Below, one piece after another: positions 8,504-15,254 of a stretch of 36,757 nucleotides of DNA; within the stretch, counting starts at the first letter, position 1; each line of letters opens with the position of its first letter. The translations under genes were made by a program, and so were the position numbers. The stretch lies in assembly GCF_937871615.1 (NCBI RefSeq), contig NZ_CALMPA010000047.1, positions 1 to 36,757 on the forward strand, given 5' to 3'. The notes under the pieces were generated by a model that was not told where the DNA came from, searched no databases, and saw only the letters and a program-made list of their open reading frames with translations. The DNA is from an uncultured Sphingomonas sp. (lineage in GTDB: Bacteria > Pseudomonadota > Alphaproteobacteria > Sphingomonadales > Sphingomonadaceae).

Positions 8504-9712
8504 TCAAAACCTACCTGTTCGCATCGCCCGTTCGATCGCGATTCCGATCGCCTCCGCCGCCTCCAACAGGTGCGCGTCCTCGAAATGGGCGTACCGAGAT
8601 GTGGATTTGACCGTAGCATGTCCGAGCAGCCGACCGATCATAGGCAGACTCTCCCGGCCCATCACGGCGTGGCTGGCGTAAGTATGCCGCAAATCGTGAG
8701 GCCTGACGTCCTTCAAACGAGCCTCATCGCGAAACTTGACCCAAGGGCTTTGGATTGTCTGAATTGGTCGATGACAGCGCCAATTCCAGAAAATCCACGG
8801 ATTCTTGCCGCAGCGCGGTAGGGCAAGGATCAGGTCGCGCGCCTCGTCACCCAGCCAGACGGTTCGCGGGCCGGTCTTGCTGTCCCGGAGGTTTAGGCGG
8901 AGACCTTTAAGGTCCGACCATTGCAGGGAAAGAATTTCACCAACCCGGCATCCTGTCAGCGTTAGCAGCAAGATCGCCGAGGCATAGGCTTGCTCTGTTC
9001 GGTCCTCACCTGCACGTGCCTTGGCCAGGACTGCTCCAAGTCGGGCCAACTCGTCATCGGACAGGAATCGGTTGCGATGGTTTTTCCGGTTCTGCCGGAT
9101 TCCATAGCAAGGGTTCGTGTTTTCGACGCGATACCCCCATTCTTCCGCCTTGTTCAGTGCGGCGCGCAGGATTTCAAGGCAACGGTTTGCCGCGCCGGGG
9201 CCAGACTTGTCGGTCAGGGCGACGAACCACTTGGTAACTTCGGCCTCGCTCAAACTATCCACGAACGCTTCCGGGAAGGCGCCGTCGATATGGCTCCGGC
9301 GATAGCCCGTAGCTGTTTCCTGCGTGGACGGCTTCCAAGCTGGGGAACACTTCTCCCAATACTCCCGCAGAAAGTCGTCCATGCGCGGTGCATTGCGAAC
9401 GCGCTGGCGCGTAGTCGCCGGATCGTGACCAACACGGGCGTGGGCAAGAACCTGGCGCGCCACCATCACCGCTTGATGCCGCGTGAGGACTGACGCCGGA
9501 CCTATCGTAATCGTCCGAACCCGCCCGCCCATCCGCGTCTGAACGATGTAGACATGCCGACCACTGGGGTAGTGGCGGATGCCGAACCCGTTCTCCACGG
9601 CAATCCAGGTGGTCGTTCGCGCCTTGCCCTTCGGTGTCTGCGACAGCTTCGGATTGACGCCGATCTCCGCAAGCGCCTTTTCGACGATTTGCTTGAGCGA
9701 GAGGCTGGTCAT
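8504..9712 (-). CDS. Tyrosine recombinase/integrase (second of a tandem pair)
   Basis: This is a phage-type integrase of 402 aa. The catalytic set is visible: Arg256 (TGCRVGEILSL), Lys279 (DSKTGPRTVWL), His339-x-x-Arg342 (HDLRHTYASHAV), His365 (LLGHATVKST) and the nucleophile Tyr374 (SRYAHF). An N-terminal beta arm-type region (about 30-75) precedes a SAM-like core-binding domain (about 108-205). The open frame extends 79 codons further upstream, but the ATG at 9712 is chosen because it overlaps the TGA of the upstream recombinase as ATGA. All catalytic residues are present, so it should be active. It is followed by cargo genes in the same direction. Confidence 0.93.
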   Translation of the reverse strand: MTSLSLKQIVEKALAEIGVNPKLSQTPKGKARTTTWIAVENGFGIRHYPSGRHVYIVQTRMGGRVRTITIGPASVLTRHQAVMVARQVLAHARVGHDPATTRQRVRNAPRMDDFLREYWEKCSPAWKPSTQETATGYRRSHIDGAFPEAFVDSLSEAEVTKWFVALTDKSGPGAANRCLEILRAALNKAEEWGYRVENTNPCYGIRQNRKNHRNRFLSDDELARLGAVLAKARAGEDRTEQAYASAILLLTLTGCRVGEILSLQWSDLKGLRLNLRDSKTGPRTVWLGDEARDLILALPRCGKNPWIFWNWRCHRPIQTIQSPWVKFRDEARLKDVRPHDLRHTYASHAVMGRESLPMIGRLLGHATVKSTSRYAHFEDAHLLEAAEAIGIAIERAMRTGRF

Positions 9713-11022
9713 GCGGACAGGCCCAATGATCCAGCGATTCCGCTCGAAACACGCGAAGCCGCGTCGGCAATCGTCTCGTCGGCCAGGTGGGCATATCGTG
9801 CGGTCGTTTCCGGCAAGACGTGTCCCAGCAGGCCGCCGATGGTCGCAAGTGGAACCCTCTCCCTTATCGCGACCGAGGCGAAGCTGTGGCGAAGATCGTG
9901 GATGCGGACATCCGGCAAGGCGCAGCGCTTGCGGAAGGGAAACCACCAATTGTCGATGTTGACGGGGCGCGCGCCGGACTGGTTGGCGAAGACGTATTTG
10001 CTGTCTTCCCGTCTTTTGATCCCTTCCACGATCTTCACGGCCTGGCTGTTGAGCCAGATGGTCTTAGGGCCGGTCTTGCTGTCGGGCAGGAGAAGACGGG
10101 GCAATTGGACCCAGTCCCATTCCAGGTCCCGAATTTCTCCAATGCGCGCGCCGGTAAAGATCAGCAGGCGTGTAACCGCAACCTGCGCCGGATAGGTTGC
10201 CTCGTCAGCGTCCAGCTCTCGGGCCAGACGGCGGAACTCCTGGGGGCAGAGGTAGCGCTCCTTCGGCTTGGTCTTGAAGCGCGGCATGCCCCGGCAAGGA
10301 TTCGAGCCCTTCCGGACATAGCCAAGCTGGGCGGCGTACTTGAACATTGCCGCAAGGACCGGGACAGCACGGTTGAACTTGCCCTCGCTCACGTTCGCGC
10401 AATCGTCGCGCCAACGCACGACGTCGGACTTGCCGATCAGGTCGATCCGCATCTTCCCAAATCGCGGCATCAGGTCGCGGTTGATCGCATCCAGGTTGCG
10501 CTTCTGGGTCGATCCCTTCCAATGCCGTGCGTAGTCGGCCCAGAATTCATCGGCGTAATCCGAAAACAGAGGAGCGACCTTCACCGCCACCCGGCGTGGC
10601 AAACCATCGAGCGCGACTTCGGCGAGGCGCTTACGCGCCTCGCCCCGAGCGGTCAGGGCATCGACCTCGTCGACCTTGCCCAGCGAGACACGGCAATGCC
10701 TGCCGCGTCGCCGCACCCGCACGAACCAGTAGCGATTGCCCGATGACCGGACTCGCATTCCAAAGCCTGCAAGCTCCGCATCCCAGATGACATAGTCACT
10801 GGGTGCGGGCGGCATCTTCCGGCGAGCCAGATTGCCGTCAAGGAATGCCCGGTTCCCGGGCAAATGCCGCTTGGGGACCATATAGCCATCAGAACTACCG
10901 GAACTGCTCGACAAAGTCTCGGAATTATTGCCAATTCTGGGGACCAGGCAGCCATCAGCAGCAGTCAAGCTGTCGAGGGCTTCCAAGGTTGCCTTAATTG
11001 ATTTTGCTGCACTTTTTCCCAT
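9709..11022 (-). CDS. Tyrosine recombinase/integrase (first of a tandem pair)
   Basis: This 437-aa integrase has an N-terminal arm-binding region of the DUF4102 style (ELAGFGMRVRSSGNRYWFVR at about 83-102), a core-binding domain (about 150-245) and a complete catalytic domain. The active residues are Arg293 (TGARIGEIRDL), Lys316 (DSKTGPKTIWL), His375 and Arg378 (HDLRHSFASVAI), His401 (LLGHVLPETT) and Tyr410 (ARYAHL). The first ~75 residues are low in structure and Ser-rich, so a later start is possible. It is about as divergent from its partner as two unrelated family members, so this is not a simple recent duplication. Translation of the second recombinase is coupled through the ATGA at 9709-9712. 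Confidence 0.92.
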   Translation of the reverse strand: MGKSAAKSIKATLEALDSLTAADGCLVPRIGNNSETLSSSSGSSDGYMVPKRHLPGNRAFLDGNLARRKMPPAPSDYVIWDAELAGFGMRVRSSGNRYWFVRVRRRGRHCRVSLGKVDEVDALTARGEARKRLAEVALDGLPRRVAVKVAPLFSDYADEFWADYARHWKGSTQKRNLDAINRDLMPRFGKMRIDLIGKSDVVRWRDDCANVSEGKFNRAVPVLAAMFKYAAQLGYVRKGSNPCRGMPRFKTKPKERYLCPQEFRRLARELDADEATYPAQVAVTRLLIFTGARIGEIRDLEWDWVQLPRLLLPDSKTGPKTIWLNSQAVKIVEGIKRREDSKYVFANQSGARPVNIDNWWFPFRKRCALPDVRIHDLRHSFASVAIRERVPLATIGGLLGHVLPETTARYAHLADETIADAASRVSSGIAGSLGLSA

Positions 11023-11249
11023 TTTTGCGACTTAAGCCGCGTAGGGTGTGCTAATCCCAAGAGCCCGATCCCCTGTCCCTGGGTCTGTCTTGATGTCGTC
11101 GGAGAGGAGCCGGTTGCCGGGACCGGCGAGTTACGCGCCGCCGTAAGGCGGAACGCGCGAGGCGGGCGTCACCGATCCGATCAGGGTGGGAAAAGCCCCG
11201 AAGCACAGCATCAACGTCGGCCAAAGGGCCGCGTTGGAAAGGCGAGGAT

Positions 11250-11372
11250 CGTGACCCGAAGGGCGGAGACAAGGCGCATGCCTTGGCTCCGTGAGGTTGG
11301 GCTCCCGTTGCCTGAAGGGCATCGGGAGCCCTAGCGAATAGAGCCGTCATCGGGCGCAGGCCCGATGCGCCC
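11250..11372 (+). repeat. Structured intergenic element R1 (copy 1 of 2)
   Basis: This spacer copy shares ordered blocks with 15105-15208: CGTGACCCG (11250-11258), GGGCGGAGAC (11261-11270), TGGCTCCG (11284-11291), GCGAATAGAGC (11334-11344) and CCCGATGCGCC (11361-11371). It contains a hairpin CGGAG..CTCCG with an inner AGGC/GCCT, a 9-bp stem GGGCTCCCG/CGGGAGCCC (11299-11331) and ATCGGGC/GCCCGAT (11349-11366). It ends about 90 nt before the plus-strand gene at 11462, so it could be its leader. No function is known to me. The rest of the gap 11023-11249 shows nothing definite. Confidence 0.55.
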
Positions 11373-11461
11373 AGCCCTATGAATCTTCTTCTTCCTGCCC
11401 TCACCAACCGGCGCTATGCTTGCCCCGTTCATAGCCCGATTAGCCTTCACAAGAGGCACCT

Positions 11462-11680
11462 ATGGCAAAGACACTGGAACAGGAGAGACAGGCTCTCGAA
11501 GAGGATCAGCGCCGGCTGGAAGAGCGGCGCAGGAAGCTCGAAGAGAAGGAGCGTGAGCAGGCGATCGCGACGATCGAGAAATCCGGACTGCTGAAGCTTG
11601 AACCTAAGCGGCTTGCCGATCTGACGGGCCGCATCAAGACACTGGGTTTCGAGGAAGTCGAGAAGCGCCTCAAGGCCTGA
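11462..11680 (+). CDS. Small coiled-coil protein
   Basis: This 72-aa protein is almost entirely charged helix for its first 45 residues (EEDQRRLEERRRKLEEKERE), a probable dimeric coiled coil. A compact end follows (KSGLLKLEPKRLADLTGRIK), resembling small regulator-like proteins found on sphingomonad mobile elements; I cannot name the family with confidence. The ATG is preceded by GAGG 5-8 nt upstream. It is one of very few plus-strand genes in the window and is preceded by element R1. A strong stem-loop 30 nt after the stop ends the unit. It could bind DNA or act as an adaptor; function unknown. Confidence 0.72.
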   Translation: MAKTLEQERQALEEDQRRLEERRRKLEEKEREQAIATIEKSGLLKLEPKRLADLTGRIKTLGFEEVEKRLKA

Positions 11681-11710
11681 ACCACCCCCGGCCGCGGCAA
11701 CGCCGCGGCA

Positions 11711-11743
11711 CGGTCATGGGGGGCTCGATGCCCCCCATGACCG
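11711..11743. terminator. Perfect 14-bp stem-loop between convergent genes
   Basis: CGGTCATGGGGGGC pairs perfectly with GCCCCCCATGACCG around a TCGAT loop. It lies between the convergent genes ending at 11680 and 11793, so it probably serves as a bidirectional terminator. A GC-rich half-palindrome (CCGCGG..CCGCGG) lies just before it. Confidence 0.7.
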
Positions 11744-11756
11744 TTCCTCTCCCAGC

Positions 11757-11785
11757 AAAAAAAGGGAGAGGCCGTAGCCCCTCCC
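11757..11785 (-). terminator. Rho-independent terminator for the 75-aa gene
   Basis: On the minus strand a 9-bp stem (GGGAGGGGC/GCCTCTCCC, one G-U) with a TACG loop is followed by seven T. It lies 8 nt past the stop of the gene at 11793. Confidence 0.82.
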
Positions 11786-11792
11786 CTGTCGT

Positions 11793-12020
11793 TCAGAACT
11801 CGTCGATGATGCCGCCCGGCGCGGTGTAGACGATCCGGTCGATCATCGCATGTCCGAGCGCGCCGTAGTCGCCCTCGTCGATGGCGAGGAACCCCAGCTC
11901 ATCGTCTTCGACCACATGCTGGTCGAAGTAGCTGTGCATCGCGCGGCGCTCGGCATTGGCGACGGCGGCGAAGTAGGCGGCGTGCTGATCGGCGGCGGCG
12001 ATGTTCGTGATCGTCTGCAT
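11793..12020 (-). CDS. Small hypothetical protein, 75 aa
   Basis: The family is not recognised. The protein is acidic, with a helical N-terminal half (ADQHAAYFAAVANAERRAM) and a hydrophobic C-terminal half (LGHAMIDRIVYTAPGGIIDEF). It is supported as a real gene by AGGAGA 6 nt before the ATG and by an intrinsic terminator right after the stop. Structured element E1 lies 38-211 nt upstream of the ATG, which may affect expression. It stands alone as a transcription unit convergent with the coiled-coil gene. No signal peptide or membrane helix was seen. Confidence 0.72.
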   Translation of the reverse strand: MQTITNIAAADQHAAYFAAVANAERRAMHSYFDQHVVEDDELGFLAIDEGDYGALGHAMIDRIVYTAPGGIIDEF

Positions 12021-12057
12021 GTTCGTCTCCTGTCGTCTTGAATGACAGGGGAATGGC

Positions 12058-12231
12058 GTCGGGCGGGCGGGACCGTGTCAGGCCTCGCCGGCTTGCCGGC
12101 GACCGCGAAGCGGCGGTGGGGGTCACGATTTTCTTCGGCGGCCACCCCGGCCGCCGATGATGCGCAGCGCCCGCTCCGCCGAAGAAAATGGTGGGGCCCC
12201 GCCGGGCTTGAGACGGTCTCGTCCGCCCGAC
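12058..12231 (+). ncRNA. Candidate structured element E1 (copy 1 of 2)
   Basis: This 174-base element shares architecture with 14812-14945. Its outer stems are GTCGGGCGG/CCGCCCGAC and GACCG/CGGTC. Next come the single-strand marks TGTCAGG and, at the other side, CTTGAGA, which flank the inside. A hairpin TCGCCGGC-TT-GCCGGCGA (12085-12102) follows. Then comes a perfect 14-bp stem from 12128-12141 to 12176-12189 (ATTTTCTTCGGCGG), enclosing GCGCAGCG. The plus strand is chosen because the G-T pairs of the sister copy would be lost on the other strand. It may instead act as DNA (cruciform or binding site) or as a leader of the minus-strand gene at 12020. Confidence 0.5.
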
Positions 12232-12649
12232 AGAATGGGAAGACTGTGAGAGATTTTTCCTCTCAGGCGTGCGCCACGGCAATGCGTAGCGACGCGCGAG
12301 CTGACGGGTCCGTGCGGTACGCAAGCGAGCCAGAGAGTCCCTGCGTCGTGACGCATTTTGGGCGGCCCAGCGTCACCAATCGTAACGTTCGATTTTCGGC
12401 GGACCACCAACCTCCCTGATGGATTAACAATTTGGCTGTGGGCAAGGGTCCATCGAGCCGAACTCACTTCATCTTGGTGCGACGATCGGTCTGTGTTAGG
12501 CGCGGGGTTGCGCTGCGAAGGCTGCGGCGCCGGGACTGGTAATCCCGTCGAGAAAGGCAACTCGGTGTGATCTCACGCCGGGGTGCCTGCGCATATGTCC
12601 AGGTGCCTCGGTGCTAAAAGCGTAGGCGCATGTCTCGACGTGTTACCAG
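12232..12649. other. Gene-free spacer
   Basis: No convincing gene is present. A small hairpin, TGAGAG/CTCTCA with a T-rich loop, sits at about 12246-12264 just after E1. Open frames on either strand here lack ribosome sites and have atypical composition, so they were not called. Confidence 0.5.
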
Positions 12650-12686
12650 CCCCGGCTCCCGCGCTCAGCGCGGGAGCTCTCCGGGG
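12650..12686. promoter_or_regulatory. Long GC-rich hairpin upstream of a small gene
   Basis: CCCCGG pairs with CCGGGG on the outside, and GCTCCCGCGC with GCGCGGGAGC inside, around a TCA loop. It ends 27 nt before the ATG at 12714. No T-run follows on the plus strand, so it is more likely a leader structure or factor-binding site than a terminator. Confidence 0.45.
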
Positions 12687-12713
12687 AGGAGCGACGGCCC
12701 GGAAGTTTCCAGG

Positions 12714-12902
12714 ATGTATCGCGCTCGAGGCGGCGAAGTGGACACTTTTGAAACCGACCCGACGATGACGCGGGCGCTTGCGCTGGCATTGATGCGCCAG
12801 GCGAAGGAGTATCTGACGGCGACGAAGGATGGCGATGCCGCCGACCAGTTGCAGCGCGCGATCGACACCCTTCTGACACCGCGAACGCCGGTCGCAGCAT
12901 AG
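12714..12902 (+). CDS. Small hypothetical protein, 62 aa
   Basis: The family is not recognised. The chosen ATG has GGAAG 8 nt upstream; an open frame extends 28 codons further back, but that part has low-complexity composition and no ribosome site. The C-terminal 45 residues form an amphipathic helical hairpin (ALALALMRQAKEYLTATKDG, then DQLQRAIDTLL), typical of short regulators or anti-factor proteins. The gene sits alone on the plus strand between E1 and the convergent minus-strand gene at 12975. Downstream of a strong hairpin, its expression may be conditional. Confidence is moderate because the only support is the ribosome site and protein-like composition. Confidence 0.5.
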   Translation: MYRARGGEVDTFETDPTMTRALALALMRQAKEYLTATKDGDAADQLQRAIDTLLTPRTPVAA

Positions 12903-12974
12903 GCGCGGAAAAGCATTGCGGTGCGCGCCGCACGCGGCGACGCGTCCCTTTCCGACGTCTGGTCCGTGCGGAGG

Positions 12975-13553
12975 CTAAGCCCATTGCAGACGGGAACTGT
13001 CGTCGAGACTTCCGGTCGCGATCAGGCGGTCGAGCCGGGACAGATATCCGGCCGCACCCTGCGCTTCGACGCTGCGGCGGATGGCGGGATCAGCGAGGCG
13101 GGCGCGGACATTATCGACCGGGATTTCGCCGACGCTGTCCGGCTGCAGTCCCAGTCCTTCGAGCAGCGCAAATGCGTTCTGATAGGCCAGATCGAGTTCG
13201 AGGGCGAGATCGGAGGTCAGCCCGACCGACAGGGTGATCGGGCCAGTGTCGCCCTCGCGATAGACGCTGACCCGGCGGCCGCGAAACTGGGCCTCATCCA
13301 GCACAGTGATGACATCGGTCTGATAGTCGAAGATGCGCGCGATGCTGGCGAGCGCCAGCGGGCAGACGCGCGCCTCGAACCGGTAGGAGAGATAGTCGTC
13401 TTCCGCGAAATCCGGGTCCAGCAGGATCGTGTCGAGACGCTCGCCCTCACGGCGCAGGAATTCCCGGAAGGCGGCGAGCTCGCGGGCGTTGATGACGGCG
13501 GTCTGGCGTTCCTGATGGTCGGCCGATGTGGTGATGCGAAATACAATGGACAT
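12975..13553 (-). CDS. Conserved hypothetical protein, 192 aa
   Basis: This protein is not assigned to a named family. It looks soluble and globular: an N-terminal strand (MSIVFRITTSADHQER), then helices with charged patterns (ARELAAFREFLRREGERLDT), then LSYRFEARVCPLALASIARIF, and a C-terminal helical region (IRRSVEAQGAAGYLSRLDRL). The start is supported by GGAGGA 5 nt upstream of the ATG. It follows DUF2493 in the same direction, but a terminator lies between them, so it has its own promoter somewhere in 13554-13669. Function unknown; the context suggests a mobile-element housekeeping role. Confidence 0.72.
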   Translation of the reverse strand: MSIVFRITTSADHQERQTAVINARELAAFREFLRREGERLDTILLDPDFAEDDYLSYRFEARVCPLALASIARIFDYQTDVITVLDEAQFRGRRVSVYREGDTGPITLSVGLTSDLALELDLAYQNAFALLEGLGLQPDSVGEIPVDNVRARLADPAIRRSVEAQGAAGYLSRLDRLIATGSLDDSSRLQWA

Positions 13554-13669
13554 CTCGTCCTCCCTTGCTGAACGCAGCGCCCATTCCCTCTCCCCTCTGA
13601 CCGCATTGCGGGGCGAAGTCGGCGCGATCAGCGGGCCATTGCGTGAGCGCGCCAGCGCTCAGTCCCCGA

Positions 13670-13702
13670 CGGCGCGAAGGGGCTCGATGCCCCTGAGCGC
13701 CG
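13670..13702. repeat. Stem-loop with GGGGCTCGATGCCCC core
   Basis: CGGCGC pairs with GCGCCG outside and GGGGC with GCCCC inside, around TCGAT. The same core and loop occur in the terminator at 11711-11743. It is probably a terminator-like intergenic repeat. Confidence 0.45.
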
Positions 13703-13715
13703 TATCTCCACGCAG

Positions 13716-13755
13716 AAAAAGATGGAGAGGCCCCGGCCGAAGCCGGAGCCCCTCC
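13716..13755 (-). terminator. Rho-independent terminator for the DUF2493 gene
   Basis: On the minus strand a 14-bp stem with two G-U pairs closes a TTCG tetraloop and is followed by ATCTTTTTC. It starts about 10 nt past the DUF2493 stop. Confidence 0.85.
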
Positions 13756-13765
13756 AAGCGAGCGC

Positions 13766-14740
13766 TCACGCGCTGCGCTGGGTGCGCTGGTGCGCGAGGC
13801 GGACGATGTGCAGCGGCACCCCGGCCTGCCGCAGCTTCTGGGCGAGGTTCTGCTGGATGCCGGAGCCTTCGCAGATGACGGCTTCCACCGGCTTGAGACC
13901 GAGGATGCGGTCATTGCGGACGAAGGCGGCGCGGTTGCCCTGACTGCGATCGAGGCGGAACTGGATGACCTTGACGCCGCGCGACGCCGCCCATGCGTGC
14001 GCCACGGCATCGCAGCCTTTGGCCTGCGCGGTGGTCGCGAGGATCATCTCCGGGATGCGCGCCTTGATGCTGTCGAGACCGTTCCAGAGCAGGTCCGCGT
14101 CCTCCCACACCTGACCGCCGGAGAAGGCCACGACCGGGCCTTCCGGGGCGAACTGCTCGCGCCGCTCCCGGGCGCGGGAGGCGAGATAGTCGCGGGCTTC
14201 GATCATCGACGCGTTGAGGGCGCTGGAAACCCGGCTTCCCCGCACTGGCGAGAAGGGCTTGCCGGTTTCGACACGATAGACCTCGGCAGCGTGGTCACGC
14301 ATGCATTCCATCGCCTCGCGGCAACCCTGCAGGGTCTGGCAGAGGAGCTGGGTATCTTCGAGTTCAGTCGCGTAGATCTCGGACGGATCATAGCTGCGTG
14401 CGAGATCGCCGAGCTTCTTGGCGGCGTCATCCTCGCGGCCCTCGATGCGCTTTGCAACGACGTGGAAGCTGTTGGCGAAACCCCATGCCAGGTCGGCCGC
14501 GAACGGCTCCATGCGGGTGTCGCGCAGCACGTCGAACATGGTCTGCATCATCATCTCGGTGGCGGCCCGCACCTGCTCGGGATCGGGCATGTCGAGCGCT
14601 TCCGGCGCCTCGACGATGCTGAGCTTGGCCATCTCGCTATGTTCGATGAACGCGCCCTCGTAGGTCTGGGTCAGTCCGTCATTTTCACGCGACGCGGCGA
14701 CGAAACTGGCAAGGTCGGCGAAGTTGTTGAAAGAAGTCAT
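13766..14740 (-). CDS. DUF2493 (SLOG-type) domain protein
   Basis: This 324-aa protein has an N-terminal helical region of about 200 residues and a C-terminal DUF2493 Rossmann-like domain. That domain starts near residue 205 with VVAFSGGQVWEDADLLWNGL and continues with ILATTAQAKGCDAVAHAWAA, GVKVIQFRLD and AVICEGSGIQQNL. DUF2493 belongs to the SLOG superfamily, thought to bind nucleotides or nucleotide-derived signals. The long N-terminal extension is usual for the plasmid/ICE versions. The start is well supported (GGAGG 5 nt before the ATG). An intrinsic terminator ends the gene, and element E2 lies 72-205 nt upstream, so it forms a single-gene unit with a structured upstream region. The role on mobile elements is unproven. 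Confidence 0.85.
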   Translation of the reverse strand: MTSFNNFADLASFVAASRENDGLTQTYEGAFIEHSEMAKLSIVEAPEALDMPDPEQVRAATEMMMQTMFDVLRDTRMEPFAADLAWGFANSFHVVAKRIEGREDDAAKKLGDLARSYDPSEIYATELEDTQLLCQTLQGCREAMECMRDHAAEVYRVETGKPFSPVRGSRVSSALNASMIEARDYLASRARERREQFAPEGPVVAFSGGQVWEDADLLWNGLDSIKARIPEMILATTAQAKGCDAVAHAWAASRGVKVIQFRLDRSQGNRAAFVRNDRILGLKPVEAVICEGSGIQQNLAQKLRQAGVPLHIVRLAHQRTQRSA

Positions 14741-14811
14741 AAAAGCCTCCGAACAAGTCGATCTCTCATCCGGGATTGGATGAAAGATGAAATCTCATCG
14801 GATGGGCCGAC

Positions 14812-14945
14812 GGGGCTTTGTCAGGGACGCGGGGCTTGTCCCCGCGCCGCCTCGGCGGGGCGTGGGGGAACCGATTTTCTTGGGGCCAGAGCGCAGCGAC
14901 GGTCCCGGGAAAATTGGGGGGACCGCGCATCCTTGAGAAAGCCCC
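14812..14945 (+). ncRNA. Candidate structured element E2 (copy 2 of 2)
   Basis: This is the sister of 12058-12231. The outer stem GGGGCTTT/AAAGCCCC is flush against the same inner marks TGTCAGG and CTTGAGA. A hairpin CGCGGGG/CCCCGCG (14828-14846) occupies the place of the TCGCCGGC hairpin in E1. The 14-bp stem 14874-14887 to 14901-14914 has eleven Watson-Crick and three G-T pairs and encloses the same GCGCAGCG. Bases differ from E1 while pairing is kept. The three G-T pairs would be A-C mismatches on the minus strand, which favours a plus-strand transcript. It lies upstream of the minus-strand DUF2493 gene. Confidence 0.52.
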
Positions 14946-15104
14946 CAAAGGCACATCACACTACGGCGATGAAGCTTGTCTGATACCGAGATGTTAGAGA
15001 GAGAATTGGATTTGCCCCGGCCGCGCCAGCGGGCGGGTTAACAGCAAATCGCTCCTGACTGATCAGGACGAAACCCCTCCCCAAATCGCCCCTCGCAAGG
15101 TGAT

Positions 15105-15208
15105 CGTCACCCGGCAGGGCGGAGACGCGGCAAGGCCGTGGCTCCGGGAGCCGGAGGCGAGTAGAGCGCCGGTCCCGGCCTGAGCCTGTCGAAGGCCCGG
15201 GATGCGCC
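15105..15208 (+). repeat. Structured intergenic element R2 (copy 2 of 2)
   Basis: This is the sister of 11250-11372. The shared blocks are CGTCACCCG (15105-15113), GGGCGGAGAC (15117-15126), TGGCTCCG (15139-15146), GCGAGTAGAGC (15157-15167) and GATGCGCC (15201-15208). The middle hairpin of R1 is missing; in its place is TGAGCCTGTCGAAGG, a sequence scattered in many sphingomonad genomes. It ends 46 nt before the GTG of the HEPN gene. Confidence 0.55.
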
Positions 15209-15254
15209 GAATGATCGAGCACCGACGCCGCAGGCAATGTTGAAGGAATGAAGA

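Noticed and set aside
11051-11407. 118-codon minus-strand frame upstream of the recombinases
   Set aside because: Low-complexity Arg/Pro/Ala composition, no ribosome site, and it lies over the repeated structured element R1.
12042-12560. Open frames on both strands in the E1 spacer
   Set aside because: They run through a strong palindromic structure, lack ribosome sites and have non-coding composition.
13790-14983. 397-codon plus-strand open frame
   Set aside because: Antisense to the DUF2493 gene, which has a recognised domain, ribosome site and terminator.
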